Source: Planctomycetia bacterium
Lineage (GTDB): Bacteria; Planctomycetota; Planctomycetia; Pirellulales; PNKZ01
DNA length: 64,000 nucleotides
Reading direction: 5' to 3'
NCBI GenBank assembly: GCA_021413845.1
Contig: JAIOPP010000020.1
Location: 62,001 to 126,000 of the forward strand
Part shown: piece by piece, positions 1-8,691 of the stretch
How positions within the stretch are numbered: the first letter of the stretch is position 1
Layout of the letters: every line of letters begins with the position of its first letter
Position numbers and translations under genes: made by a program
Notes under the pieces: generated by a model
What the model saw: only the letters and a program-made list of their open reading frames with translations
Told to the model about the DNA's origin: nothing
The model's database searches: none

Positions 1-2
1 GC

Positions 3-2585
3 CACCAGCGCACCTATAAGCCGTACGTCATCGAGGCCAAAGAAGTCAAGCAAGACCGCTATCTCGGCGGTGAAAAGACGAAGAGTTATTCATCGCTCGT
101 GCATGTCATCGACAAAGAACGGGACATCGATCGGGGCGAGTTGATCCGCATGAACAGCCCGATGCGGTTCGCCGGCGAGACGTTCTACCAGAGCGGCTAT
201 AGCGAAGCGGGTCGTAAACTGACGACGTTGTCGGTCGTGGAAAACTCCGGCTGGATGTTGCCGTATGTTTCGTGCATGATCGTCGCCGTCGGCATGTTGG
301 CGCAGTTCGGCATCGTGCTGCTCCGCTTTCTCTCGCGACAACAAAAGCCGGGCGACGAACTCAAGGCTCCCGCTGATGCTCGCTCGAAGATCGCGGCGCC
401 GAAATCGGAACGAGAAGAACCGGCGACCCGCAAGCAGAAAGGCAAAGCCGCTTTTTCCGCGCCGCCGCCGATGGCCCACGAAGAGAAGTCCTCGTTCCGC
501 AGCCGCTACGGCATCGCCATCGCCGTGTTGCTGCTGGTCTCGTTGTTCGAAGCCAACCTGATCCGGCCACCGAAGCCGGACGACCGAGGGATGGACCTCG
601 CGGCCTTCGGTCGCTTGCCGGTCGGCTACGAATCGCGAGTAAAGCCGCTCGATGCCTTAGCGCGCAACTCTCTGGTCGACCTGCTGAATAAGCAATCGTT
701 TAAGTTCGACTACGCGGATCGCAAGGCGAAATCGAACTCGGCAGTCCGCTGGTTGCTCGACGTCGCCGTAGGAAAAAGGGAAACCGAAGACTACCAAGTT
801 TTCCGTATCGACAATGAAGACCTCGTGAAGGCGCTAGGGCTTACGCCGGTGCCGAACATGAGCTATTCGTGGAAACAAATCTTGGAGAAAACACGCCCAG
901 CCGCGAGTTCTCCGACCGGCGAAGAGCTTCCTGAACTGTTGGTTCAGGCCGGGCAGGCGCGGGAAAAAGCGGACGCCAACAAGAAGCTCGATGCCTCCGA
1001 GCGCGAAGTCGTGAAGTTGTACCAGCGGATGATGTTGTATAAGGCGATCGAGGCCGCGTTCGACGACGCCGGAAGTCGAATTCAAAACAAGAAAGATCCG
1101 GCGGGAGAAGACCCAAGCATCGCTTGGTCGTCGCTGCTGTTGGAGCTCTTGCAGGTCACGAAGAAGTCGGCGGAATTGGAACAGACGGCCAAGCAGCCGC
1201 CGATGGCCGTTCCGTTGAAAGACGGCTCGTGGATCACGGTCGTAGATGCCTCGCTGCTTCGTTACTTCAACACTTCGGATCACGCAACCGATATCGCCGC
1301 CGTGGAACGGCAACTCGGCGCCATGCCGGATCGCTGGAAACTCCTTTTGAACGATCTCGATCTTCAGACCCGACAAGCTCGGGGCAACACCGCCGAACTC
1401 GCCGAGATCGAATCGAAGCGACGACAAATTCGGAGCATGCAAACGGCGACGGGCAAGCTGGCGAAGCTCTTTGCGCTGCGCAACGATCCTCAGAAGCAAC
1501 TCGGCCCGGCGGGGGAAAAGTTCCTGGATATTCTCGATGCCTATCGGAAAGGTGATGCCCCGGCATTCAACGCCGACGTCGCCGCCTATCGAGAACTGAT
1601 CCAACAAAATCCACCGAATGAATACGATCTGAAACGCCGCGACTGGGAGGCCTTCCTGCTGCGGAGCGAGCCGTTTTTCTGGAACACGGCGATGTATCTC
1701 ATCGCGTTCTGCTTCGCCGCCGCGGCTTGGCTCGGCTATCGCAAGCCGCTGAACCGAATCTCGTTTTGGATCGTCGCCGCGACGTTCGTCGTGCATACCG
1801 CCGCGTTGATCTTGCGGATCTACGTCACCGAGCGGCCGCCGGTTACCAATCTTTACTCTTCGGCCGTCTTCATCGGATGGGCCGCGGTGTTGCTCGGTTT
1901 GATTCTCGAAGCCGTTTACAAGAACGGCTTCGGCAACGTCGTGTCGTCGCTTGCCGGTTTGGGATCTCTCTTGATCGCGTGGCTTCTCTCGCGTCAAGGA
2001 GATACGATCGAGTCGCTGGAAGCGGTGCTCGACACCACGTTCTGGCTCGCGACCCACGTAACTTGCATCACGCTCGGCTACGCGACGACCTACATCGCCG
2101 GCCTATTGGGAATGGTGTACGTCATTCGAGGCGTCGCGACTCCCTCGCTGACGCAAGGCGAGGGGAAGGAACTCGCGCGCATGACCTACTGCACCCTCTG
2201 CTTCGCGATCTTCTTCAGCTTCGTCGGCACCGTGCTCGGCGGTCTTTGGGCCGACGACTCTTGGGGACGTTTCTGGGGTTGGGATCCCAAAGAAAACGGA
2301 GCGCTCATCATCGTGCTCTGGAACGCGTTGGTGCTGCATGCTCGTTGGGATGGGCTCGTCAAAGACCGGGGTCTAGCGGTCTTGGCGGTCTTCGGCAACA
2401 TCACGACCAGTTGGTCTTATTTCGGCGTCAATCAATTGGGAGTCGGCCTCCACAACTACGGCTTCAATCAACAACTGATGGACGTCATGACCGGATTCGT
2501 GATCTCGTCGCTTTGCGTAGCGTGCCTGGGAATGCTGCCGAAAGACGCTTGGTGGAGCGGCAGCAAGCTGCGCGGAGCCGAGTAG
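3..2585 (+). CDS. ccsA: Fused ResB-CcsA system II cytochrome c biogenesis protein (5' end outside window)
   Basis: The frame is open to the first base of the window, so the true start lies upstream and what is visible is the end of a ResB-type region fused to CcsA. System II proteins carry heme across the membrane and attach it to apocytochrome c CxxCH motifs. The visible part reads as a short ResB tail (MNSPMRF, FYQSGYS), a membrane segment at about nt 255-345, a Lys/Glu-rich linker, a second membrane segment near nt 515-560, about 350 residues of soluble extracytoplasmic sequence, and a block of several membrane helices from about nt 1680 to 2560. That last block holds the tryptophan-rich WWD heme-handling motif (WGRFWGWDPKENG, about nt 2262-2300) and nearby histidines (ATHV, GLHNYG). 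The large soluble insert before the CcsA core is longer than in the separate bacterial proteins. It converges with the next gene across a 36-nt gap. Confidence 0.9.
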   Translation, partial: HQRTYKPYVIEAKEVKQDRYLGGEKTKSYSSLVHVIDKERDIDRGELIRMNSPMRFAGETFYQSGYSEAGRKLTTLSVVENSGWMLPYVSCMIVAVGMLAQFGIVLLRFLSRQQKPGDELKAPADARSKIAAPKSEREEPATRKQKGKAAFSAPPPMAHEEKSSFRSRYGIAIAVLLLVSLFEANLIRPPKPDDRGMDLAAFGRLPVGYESRVKPLDALARNSLVDLLNKQSFKFDYADRKAKSNSAVRWLLDVAVGKRETEDYQVFRIDNEDLVKALGLTPVPNMSYSWKQILEKTRPAASSPTGEELPELLVQAGQAREKADANKKLDASEREVVKLYQRMMLYKAIEAAFDDAGSRIQNKKDPAGEDPSIAWSSLLLELLQVTKKSAELEQTAKQPPMAVPLKDGSWITVVDASLLRYFNTSDHATDIAAVERQLGAMPDRWKLLLNDLDLQTRQARGNTAELAEIESKRRQIRSMQTATGKLAKLFALRNDPQKQLGPAGEKFLDILDAYRKGDAPAFNADVAAYRELIQQNPPNEYDLKRRDWEAFLLRSEPFFWNTAMYLIAFCFAAAAWLGYRKPLNRISFWIVAATFVVHTAALILRIYVTERPPVTNLYSSAVFIGWAAVLLGLILEAVYKNGFGNVVSSLAGLGSLLIAWLLSRQGDTIESLEAVLDTTFWLATHVTCITLGYATTYIAGLLGMVYVIRGVATPSLTQGEGKELARMTYCTLCFAIFFSFVGTVLGGLWADDSWGRFWGWDPKENGALIIVLWNALVLHARWDGLVKDRGLAVLAVFGNITTSWSYFGVNQLGVGLHNYGFNQQLMDVMTGFVISSLCVACLGMLPKDAWWSGSKLRGAE

Positions 2586-2621
2586 CTTCGTCCGGAGCAT
2601 CTCGGCCTGAGTTCGCTCTCG

Positions 2622-3941
2622 TCAGCGTAGTTGAACATCGTCGGCGGCGGGCTGCCGGAGACGCAAACGCGGCTGCCCGAGCGTCGGCTTTTCGGCCGTT
2701 TCGGTCGGCTTGCGCAAGCCGGAATTCGGCAGCGGCAAAAGACCCAACAAAGCGTTCGTCGGCGCTGCCAGCGGCACGAGCGCCTCGCGCTCCGGCGCGA
2801 GGGCTCGCAACAGGTTCGCGACCGGCTGCGGCCCGCTTTGCGGAACTTGCCAGTAGACGATGTCGTCGCGCCATAGCAAAGCGTCGTGCTGTTCGGCCGA
2901 ACGGGATTTGATCGTCAGCCCCTCGGAGTCGATCGAGAAATCGAACTCCAACCGATCGAACAACAGCGGCGGGCCTTCGGCGACCATCGTCTTCACGTCG
3001 CCCAAGCCGAGATGCACGATTCCGGCGCGCAAAAGATCGCGGCTGATCTGCCCGGGCCCTGCGACGATCGTTCCCCGCAGCCGCGCGATGCGCCCCGCGG
3101 CGAACTCCGCCCAATGAAAGCGGATCTCGCCGGTGCCCCAAAGTTGTTCGACGGCATGCCTGCCGACCAGCTGCCGAAAATCGACTTCGGTTGCATCGCT
3201 GCTCGTCATTCCTTCCCAGCCGCGCGCCGTTCGTCGGACTTTCAGTCGTCCGTTCCAGCGAGCTTGCTTGCCGAGCGAATCGGCCATATCGACCAACGGC
3301 ACGATCATCGCGCACGGAAGCAGCACCGCGCCGCTGCTGAGCTCGACGACGGTTTCCGGCGGCGAGCTCGTCGTATCGCGCGTCACACGCAACGCGGCCG
3401 GATGCGCTTCGTCGGAACCAGGCAATCGAAAACTGACCAACAACTGCTGCACGTTTTCTTCCGGGCCGAGAAGCCCCTCGAAGTCGACCAAGGTTTGCGA
3501 TTCCTTACCGACGTGCCATGTCAGCTCATCGGCTTTGATCCCGATTCGAGTTTCGATGTCGGGAATCTCACGCCGCAAGTGCCGCTCTAAGGCGGCGAAA
3601 AGCCTCGCGCCACGATCGGCGAAGATCTCCGCACCGGCAGCCCGCAGGCTCAACCCTTCGCTATCGGATATAGTCTCGACCGATCGACAATGAAGCACCA
3701 ACGCGCCGGTCTCGGGATCGTAGCACCGAAGCCCTTCCAACAGCGCACTTCCGGGCCGAGGATAACCGATACCGTCGAGTTCGACGCGCATCCCGGAGGC
3801 AGCTCCAAGCCGGACCTGCCAGGCTTCGCGGGTCGACTTACTTCGGCCTGCATAGCCGTAGAGCAACGTCGCCGCGGTCGGCAAGACGCAGAACAGCACG
3901 AAGAGAACTCGCAAGAGCGAGCGGCGTTGCGATTCGTGCAT
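2622..3941 (-). CDS. Exported or membrane-anchored AsmA-like protein, function unknown
   Basis: I do not recognise a precise family. The start is placed at the ATG at 3941 because a GGAGG sequence lies about 10 nt upstream (complement of 3952-3956); an in-frame upstream codon at 3989 lacks this. The protein is about 439 residues. It has an N-terminal hydrophobic segment after a basic patch (RRSLLRVLFVLFCVLPTAATL), consistent with a membrane anchor or signal sequence, followed by a long non-membrane region rich in alternating hydrophobic strands (LEGLRCYD, VETISDSEGLSLRAAG, LEFDFSIDSEGLTI). This pattern resembles AsmA/DUF3971-like beta-rich proteins on the outer side of the inner membrane, but I infer that from texture only. 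The C-terminal 60 residues are Pro/Leu-rich and look disordered. It is convergent with ccsA and downstream of aroC on the same strand. Confidence 0.6.
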   Translation of the reverse strand: MHESQRRSLLRVLFVLFCVLPTAATLLYGYAGRSKSTREAWQVRLGAASGMRVELDGIGYPRPGSALLEGLRCYDPETGALVLHCRSVETISDSEGLSLRAAGAEIFADRGARLFAALERHLRREIPDIETRIGIKADELTWHVGKESQTLVDFEGLLGPEENVQQLLVSFRLPGSDEAHPAALRVTRDTTSSPPETVVELSSGAVLLPCAMIVPLVDMADSLGKQARWNGRLKVRRTARGWEGMTSSDATEVDFRQLVGRHAVEQLWGTGEIRFHWAEFAAGRIARLRGTIVAGPGQISRDLLRAGIVHLGLGDVKTMVAEGPPLLFDRLEFDFSIDSEGLTIKSRSAEQHDALLWRDDIVYWQVPQSGPQPVANLLRALAPEREALVPLAAPTNALLGLLPLPNSGLRKPTETAEKPTLGQPRLRLRQPAADDVQLR

Positions 3942-4025
3942 GAAAAGAAAACCTCCGCTTCCTTGCGGCCCCGACACCGACCGCACCATCCTGATGCGAT
4001 CTCTACCGGCGTATTCGATGAACTG

Positions 4026-5165
4026 CTATCGTTCGCGAGCCATCTCCGAAAACAATCGGTAGCGTGCCTGCATTTCCATCAAACTATCGTTGCCGAATTT
4101 CTCGCAGAGAGCCGCGGCCACCTCGAACGCCACGACGTTCTCGACGATCACGCCCGCCGCCGGCACCGCGCACACATCGCTCCGCTCGTAGTTCGCCGCT
4201 TCGGTTTCTTTCGTGGCAAGATTCACGGAGTCGAGCGCTTTACGGAGCGTGCTGATCGGCTTCTTCGCCGCCCGTACGACCAGCGGCTGTCCGTTGGTCA
4301 TGCCCGCTTCCAAACCACCGGCGTTGTTCGTCGGGCGTTCGTAGCCGAGCGTCGGCGTTTCGCGCTTCGCGGCATCGTAATGAATGGCGTCGTGTACTTG
4401 CGAGCCGCGACGGCGCGCGGCCTCGAAGCCGAGCCCGATCTCGACTCCTTTGATCGCCTGCACGGCCATGACCGCTTGCGCGATTCGGCCGTCGAGCTTG
4501 CGGTCCCATTGAGCGTGCGTTCCTAAACCGAACGGCAAGCCTTCGACGCGCACTTCCAGCACGCCGCCGAGCGTGTCTCCTTCTTTGCCGACCGTATCGA
4601 TCAGGCTTTTGATCTCTTCGTCTTGCGCGATGTTGAGCGAATAGATCTCGCTCTTATCGCGCATCGCACGTTGTTCTTCGAGCGTGCCGGGCTGCGGTTC
4701 CAGGCGAACACCGCCGAGTTCGAGCGTATAGCCGAAAACCGTAATGCCGAACTCGCGCAACAGCTGCTTCGCGAGCGCGCCGGCCGCGACGCGCACGGTG
4801 GTCTCACGCGCGCTGGCGCGTTCAAGCACGCCTCGAATCGATCCCAAAAACTTAACCGCACCGGTGAGGTCGCCGTGGCCGGGCCGGGGGCGTTCTAAGT
4901 CGCCGAGTCGTTCGAGCTTGTAATCTTTGTTGACGACCTGGAGCGCGATCGGACTGCCGATCGACTTTCCTTGCCAAATGCCGCTGAGAATATCGACCTT
5001 ATCGGTCTCGATACGCTGCCTGCCGCCCCGGCCGTAGCCCCCTTGGCGTCGTAGCAATTCGGAATCGATTTCTTCGGTGCGCAGATCGACGCCGGCCGGA
5101 AACCCGTCGACGAGGGCGACGAGCGCTTTTCCGTGGCTTTCTCCGGCGGTCCAATAACGCAACAT
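4026..5165 (-). CDS. aroC: Chorismate synthase
   Basis: The last enzyme of the shikimate pathway converts 5-enolpyruvylshikimate-3-phosphate to chorismate using reduced FMN. The 379-residue length is normal. The N-terminus carries the family pattern YWTAGESHGKALVA. Further family blocks are present: a GRGGRQRIETDKV segment, GKSIGSPIAL, RPRPGHGDLTG, and RASARETTVRVAAGA, which corresponds to the conserved R-x-S-x-R-E-T region. The C-terminal segment with ERSDVCAVPAAGVI matches the phosphate/FMN-binding end of the family. The start is ATG with no clear SD. Other shikimate genes (aroDE, aroK) lie 45 kb away; aroA and aroB are not in the window. purC lies just upstream on the same strand, separated by about 150 nt. 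Confidence 0.97.
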   Translation of the reverse strand: MLRYWTAGESHGKALVALVDGFPAGVDLRTEEIDSELLRRQGGYGRGGRQRIETDKVDILSGIWQGKSIGSPIALQVVNKDYKLERLGDLERPRPGHGDLTGAVKFLGSIRGVLERASARETTVRVAAGALAKQLLREFGITVFGYTLELGGVRLEPQPGTLEEQRAMRDKSEIYSLNIAQDEEIKSLIDTVGKEGDTLGGVLEVRVEGLPFGLGTHAQWDRKLDGRIAQAVMAVQAIKGVEIGLGFEAARRRGSQVHDAIHYDAAKRETPTLGYERPTNNAGGLEAGMTNGQPLVVRAAKKPISTLRKALDSVNLATKETEAANYERSDVCAVPAAGVIVENVVAFEVAAALCEKFGNDSLMEMQARYRLFSEMARER

Positions 5166-5317
5166 ATGGCGACCAACAGACTCACGAACGGCATAAAGAT
5201 CGAAGTTGATAGACTTTCTATTCTACTTCGACCGCCGAAACGACGGTAGGTCGGATTCGCTGCCGGCAAGGCCCGCCGGCAACGTGCGGCGATGCGCTGA
5301 AGCCGAGAATCAGCCGC

Positions 5318-6220
5318 TTACTTCCAAGCGAATGCCCGGCCCGTAAGCTGTTCGTAGGCTTCGATATACTTAGCGCGGGTCCGCACGACGACCTCCTCGG
5401 GCAGCGGCGGCGGCGGACTGTTTTTGTCCCAGCCCGACGTCTCCAGCCAGTCACGCACGAACTGCTTATCGAACGAGGGGGGTGCTCGTCCCGGCTCATA
5501 GCGATCGACGGGCCAAAATCGTGAGCTGTCGGGCGTCATGACTTCGTCGATCAAAATGATCCCCTCCGAAGTCCGGCCCCACTCGAATTTCGTGTCGGCG
5601 ATGATGATCCCCCGCGTCAACGCATACTCGGCACCGCGGCGATAAACGTCGAGACTTCGCGTCCGGAGTTCTTCGGCAGTTTCAGTTCCTACTGCACGGC
5701 ACATCTCGTCGAAGGAAATATTTTCATCGTGCCCGCTCTCGGCCTTCGTCGCCGGAGTGAAGATCGGCTCCGGCAAGCGATCGCTCTCGCGCAATCCGGC
5801 AGGAAGTTTGATTCCGCACACGGTCCCGCTTCGGCCATACTCTTTCCAACCGGAACCCGAGAGATAGCCGCGCACGACGCATTCGATCGGCACCACATCG
5901 GTTTTGCGCACGAGCATCGTGCGCCCGCGGAGCACCTCACGATCGACACCCTTAGGCAATGGGGCTGCATCGACGTCCAGCGAAAGAACATGATTCGGAC
6001 CCGAGAGCAGCTCGAACCAGAAGGCACTGATCTGAGTCAGCACGCGTCCTTTGTCGGGAATGCCGGTCGGCAAGACCCAATCGAACGCACTGATTCGGTC
6101 GCTGGCGACGAGCAGCAATCGTTCCCCCAGATCATAAACATCGCGGACCTTGCCGCGACGAACGGGGATCGAAGGAATGTGCGACTCTAAAACCACGGAA
6201 GAGGTCACGGAAGATGTCAT
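5318..6220 (-). CDS. purC: Phosphoribosylaminoimidazole-succinocarboxamide synthase (SAICAR synthetase)
   Basis: This purine biosynthesis enzyme condenses CAIR with aspartate using ATP. The protein is 300 residues from the chosen ATG at 6220, nearer the longer yeast-ADE1-like form than the roughly 240-residue E. coli form. Diagnostic blocks are [12 protein letters not shown] (ATP-binding start), [26 protein letters not shown], the [20 protein letters not shown] segment, HDENIS, and [11 protein letters not shown] with [14 protein letters not shown]. An in-frame codon at 6289 would add 23 residues that do not look like the family, so I took the later start, where the sequence joins the conserved domain after a short Ser/Thr-rich leader. 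Confidence 0.97.
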   Translation of the reverse strand: MTSSVTSSVVLESHIPSIPVRRGKVRDVYDLGERLLLVASDRISAFDWVLPTGIPDKGRVLTQISAFWFELLSGPNHVLSLDVDAAPLPKGVDREVLRGRTMLVRKTDVVPIECVVRGYLSGSGWKEYGRSGTVCGIKLPAGLRESDRLPEPIFTPATKAESGHDENISFDEMCRAVGTETAEELRTRSLDVYRRGAEYALTRGIIIADTKFEWGRTSEGIILIDEVMTPDSSRFWPVDRYEPGRAPPSFDKQFVRDWLETSGWDKNSPPPPLPEEVVVRTRAKYIEAYEQLTGRAFAWK

Positions 6221-6556
6221 CGATGCGCTCAAGAAATCGGCCGGCGGATCAGGGAAGTGGGGCACGGGTCGGAAATCGCGGCAATCCAACGTAGTGAGAA
6301 AGTATAGCAGACGACGTCCAAGCCAAACACGGTCGCATGGTTCCGCAACGCTGCGGACGCGTGCATCGGCCGATCAAGAATCGTGCCCGCTGATCGATGT
6401 TCACTCGTTTTCCAGCTTCGGGCAGCCATTCCCAACGGACATTTCAGCCCACGTGCAGGGTCGGCACGCCGCGTGCTTACTCATTCACTTCAGACTTAGA
6501 CAACGGGCAAGTTGCGACCGTCTACCCTCGCCCCTCCTCCTTTAGGAGAACGAATC
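6221..6556. other. Intergenic region between divergent purC and a DUF2892 gene
   Basis: About 336 nt separate the two divergent starts. It should hold promoters for both directions. I see no convincing -35/-10 pair, hairpin or repeat in it. The only clear signal is an SD (TTAGGAG) directly before the plus-strand gene. Confidence 0.5.
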
Positions 6557-7003
6557 ATGATTGCTTCTACTCGCGAACGTGTTCCGAAACATACGAATGC
6601 CTGCGTCAACGCGCGGATTCGAGAACAAACCCAGATGAGCATCGCCCATTATATGGCGGCCGGCGACGCTGCGATTTCCTTCCGGCTTGCGGAACTGGAT
6701 CGCGAGTGGGATATCGAACGATTTCTCGAAGCGAACGCCGCGACGGCATCGCTCGTCGGTTTGTCGCTCGGGGCACTGAAACATCGTGCCTGGTTCATCA
6801 TGCCGGCCGTGATCGCTGGTTTCTTGCTGCAACATGCCGTCGATGGCTGGTGCCCGCCGATGCCGGTTCTTCGTCGCCTAGGTTTCCGTACGGCGAACGA
6901 AATCGACTATGAACGCTATGCTCTAAAAGCACTGCGAGGCGACTTCCAAGACATTCCTGAGAATCAATCTCCGGATCGGGCCTTAGTCGCTGCGGAACGC
7001 TAG
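6557..7003 (+). CDS. DUF2892-like small membrane-associated protein
   Basis: The protein is 148 residues. The ATG at 6557 is chosen because TTAGGAG ends about 8 nt upstream; an earlier in-frame codon at 6512 has no such signal. Residues 50-75 (DIERFLEANAATASLVG, LGALKHRAWF) lead into two short hydrophobic segments (FIMPAVIAGFLLQHAVDG) and the CPPMPVLRRLGFRTANEIDYERYALKALRGDF tail. This is the layout of the DUF2892 (YgaP-like inner membrane) domain, whose function is not well defined; in some proteins it follows a rhodanese domain. Here it stands alone with a soluble N-terminal extension that contains HYMAAGDAAISFRLAELDREWD. It stands alone between two divergent or co-directional neighbours. 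Confidence 0.75.
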   Translation: MIASTRERVPKHTNACVNARIREQTQMSIAHYMAAGDAAISFRLAELDREWDIERFLEANAATASLVGLSLGALKHRAWFIMPAVIAGFLLQHAVDGWCPPMPVLRRLGFRTANEIDYERYALKALRGDFQDIPENQSPDRALVAAER

Positions 7004-7154
7004 GCCGATCGCACGGAAATCGAAGAGGAAATCTGCTCGGCGATGAACTTCGAGTGGGTGGGGAGATGCTTGTACGGCCGGCATGTCTGAGGTAGACTCG
7101 CGCGTCTATTTCGCACCCTCGAATGGTCGCTAATATCGCCTTAGCTGGTCCCCT

Positions 7155-8648
7155 ATGCCGGTCGGACAACTACGCTTCATCGTTCCCGACATGAGCCGTA
7201 TTTCGGATCGCTCGGCGCAGCAAGCGTACCTTACCGGCTTCGAGCCGATTCCGAACTATTGCCGCACGCGACTTAGTGAGGGAGAGCTTACGGTCGAACG
7301 CGAAGGGTTCGATTCGGTAAAGCTGAACATTCCTTGGCGCGTCGACGGCTTCGGGGAAATTCTCATCGGCTCCGCAACGCTGATGCAACGGGAGCGTCCG
7401 TATCTACTCCCGTTGGAATTAGCTCGGGGAAAGATCAATCAGGTTCGCAATCAGTTTGCGGAATGGCAACTGGCCGGTCTCGCTCAAACGCCGGCGCTCA
7501 AGGAAAAACTCTCGAGCGCCGTACGGCTTTTCACGGAAGCAGCGGTTCGGCAACACGAACCCGATACGGCGGCGAAGTATGCCCAAGAGGCGCTCGTCGA
7601 GGCTTTCGAGGCTGCACTGATCGTCGCCGATCTCTACTCCGAGCAGGCGCTGGTCTTTCGCCACCAAACGATGGCGAAGCTGCCGATCGCTTTCGGAACT
7701 TCGCTCGGGCGGGGCGTCGCCGAATCGCCGGTCTCGTTGCCGACCGCTTCGCTTTGCAACACGGCCGTCGTCCCGTTGATTTGGCGAAACACCTCGCCGG
7801 CTGAAGATGAATATCTTTGGGATTCCTACAACCAGCAGATCCAATGGTGCCGCAGCCAAGGAATGAACATCGCCGCCGGCCCCCTGTTGCGTCTCGATGA
7901 GCGCGGCTTTCCGGATTGGCTTACCGCTTGGCAAGGCGATGTGGATGCCATCACCGCATTCTCCGCCGAGTACGTTGCGAAGACCGTGCAGCAGTTTCGA
8001 GGACGCGTGTCGTTCTGGAATTGCGCGACGTTTTCTTATCGAGCGCAATCGCTCGGCCTCAAAGACGAAGACAAACTACGGATCATCGCTCGGGCCATCG
8101 ATACGGTCCGCCGCTTCGATGCCGACACGCCGTTGATCGTCAGCTTCGATCAACCGTGGGGGGAGTATCTTCGGAAACTTCCGTTGGCCTATCCGCCGAT
8201 TCATATCGCCGATCATCTCGTCCGCTCGGGCCTCCCCATTGCCGCGTTGGGGCTGGAACTCGAGGTCGGCTACCATCCTGACGGTTCGTATCTTCGCGAC
8301 CCCCTAGAGCTCGGCAAGCTCATCGATGCTTGGTCCATGCTCGGCATGCCGTTGTATGTGTTTCTCACGGTGCCGAGCGGCGAAAGCCCCGATCCGCTCG
8401 CGGAAGGAAGATCGTCGCCGATCGCGGGTGCCTACGCGGGGGGCTGGTCACCGGCAGCGCAAGCGGATTGGGTACGCAAGTGCGTGCCGATACTTCTGGC
8501 GAAGCCGTCCGTGCAAGGGATCGCTTGGCAACAATTGCGCGACGACGAACCGCACGACCTTCCGCACGGCGGACTGTTCGACTTCGAAGGGATGCCGAAG
8601 CCCGCACTCACGGCGCTGGCTTATCTTCGCAAACAGCATTTGATTTAA
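7155..8648 (+). CDS. Divergent GH10-like (endo-1,4-beta-xylanase family) protein
   Basis: The protein is 497 residues with no signal peptide. The first 200 residues form a beta-rich, then helical region (FIVPDMSRISD at the start) of a kind I associate with planctomycete proteins annotated as endo-1,4-beta-xylanase. The C-terminal 300 residues look like a TIM barrel: IAAGPLLRLDERGFPDWL, the block VSFWNCATFSYRAQ where GH10 enzymes have the acid/base W-N-x-x-N-E pattern, PLIVSFDQPWGEYL, and a long C-terminal SVQGIAWQQLRDDEP. The expected acid/base glutamate next to the WN pair is not visible (NCATFSY instead), so catalytic activity as a xylanase is doubtful. No SD is evident at the ATG. It converges with the phosphatase gene across 43 nt. 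Confidence 0.65.
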   Translation: MPVGQLRFIVPDMSRISDRSAQQAYLTGFEPIPNYCRTRLSEGELTVEREGFDSVKLNIPWRVDGFGEILIGSATLMQRERPYLLPLELARGKINQVRNQFAEWQLAGLAQTPALKEKLSSAVRLFTEAAVRQHEPDTAAKYAQEALVEAFEAALIVADLYSEQALVFRHQTMAKLPIAFGTSLGRGVAESPVSLPTASLCNTAVVPLIWRNTSPAEDEYLWDSYNQQIQWCRSQGMNIAAGPLLRLDERGFPDWLTAWQGDVDAITAFSAEYVAKTVQQFRGRVSFWNCATFSYRAQSLGLKDEDKLRIIARAIDTVRRFDADTPLIVSFDQPWGEYLRKLPLAYPPIHIADHLVRSGLPIAALGLELEVGYHPDGSYLRDPLELGKLIDAWSMLGMPLYVFLTVPSGESPDPLAEGRSSPIAGAYAGGWSPAAQADWVRKCVPILLAKPSVQGIAWQQLRDDEPHDLPHGGLFDFEGMPKPALTALAYLRKQHLI

Positions 8649-8691
8649 TCGAGCGCTGACGCGCGCTCACCGTCTTCATGCCGACGAATGC

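Noticed and set aside
834-2057. 407-residue minus-strand ORF inside ccsA
   Set aside because: It is an Arg/Glu/Gln-rich shadow frame of a high-GC coding region; ccsA is clearly the real gene.
8649-8670. GAGCGC...GCGCTC inverted repeat between convergent genes as a bidirectional terminator
   Set aside because: Only a six-base stem and no T run on either side.
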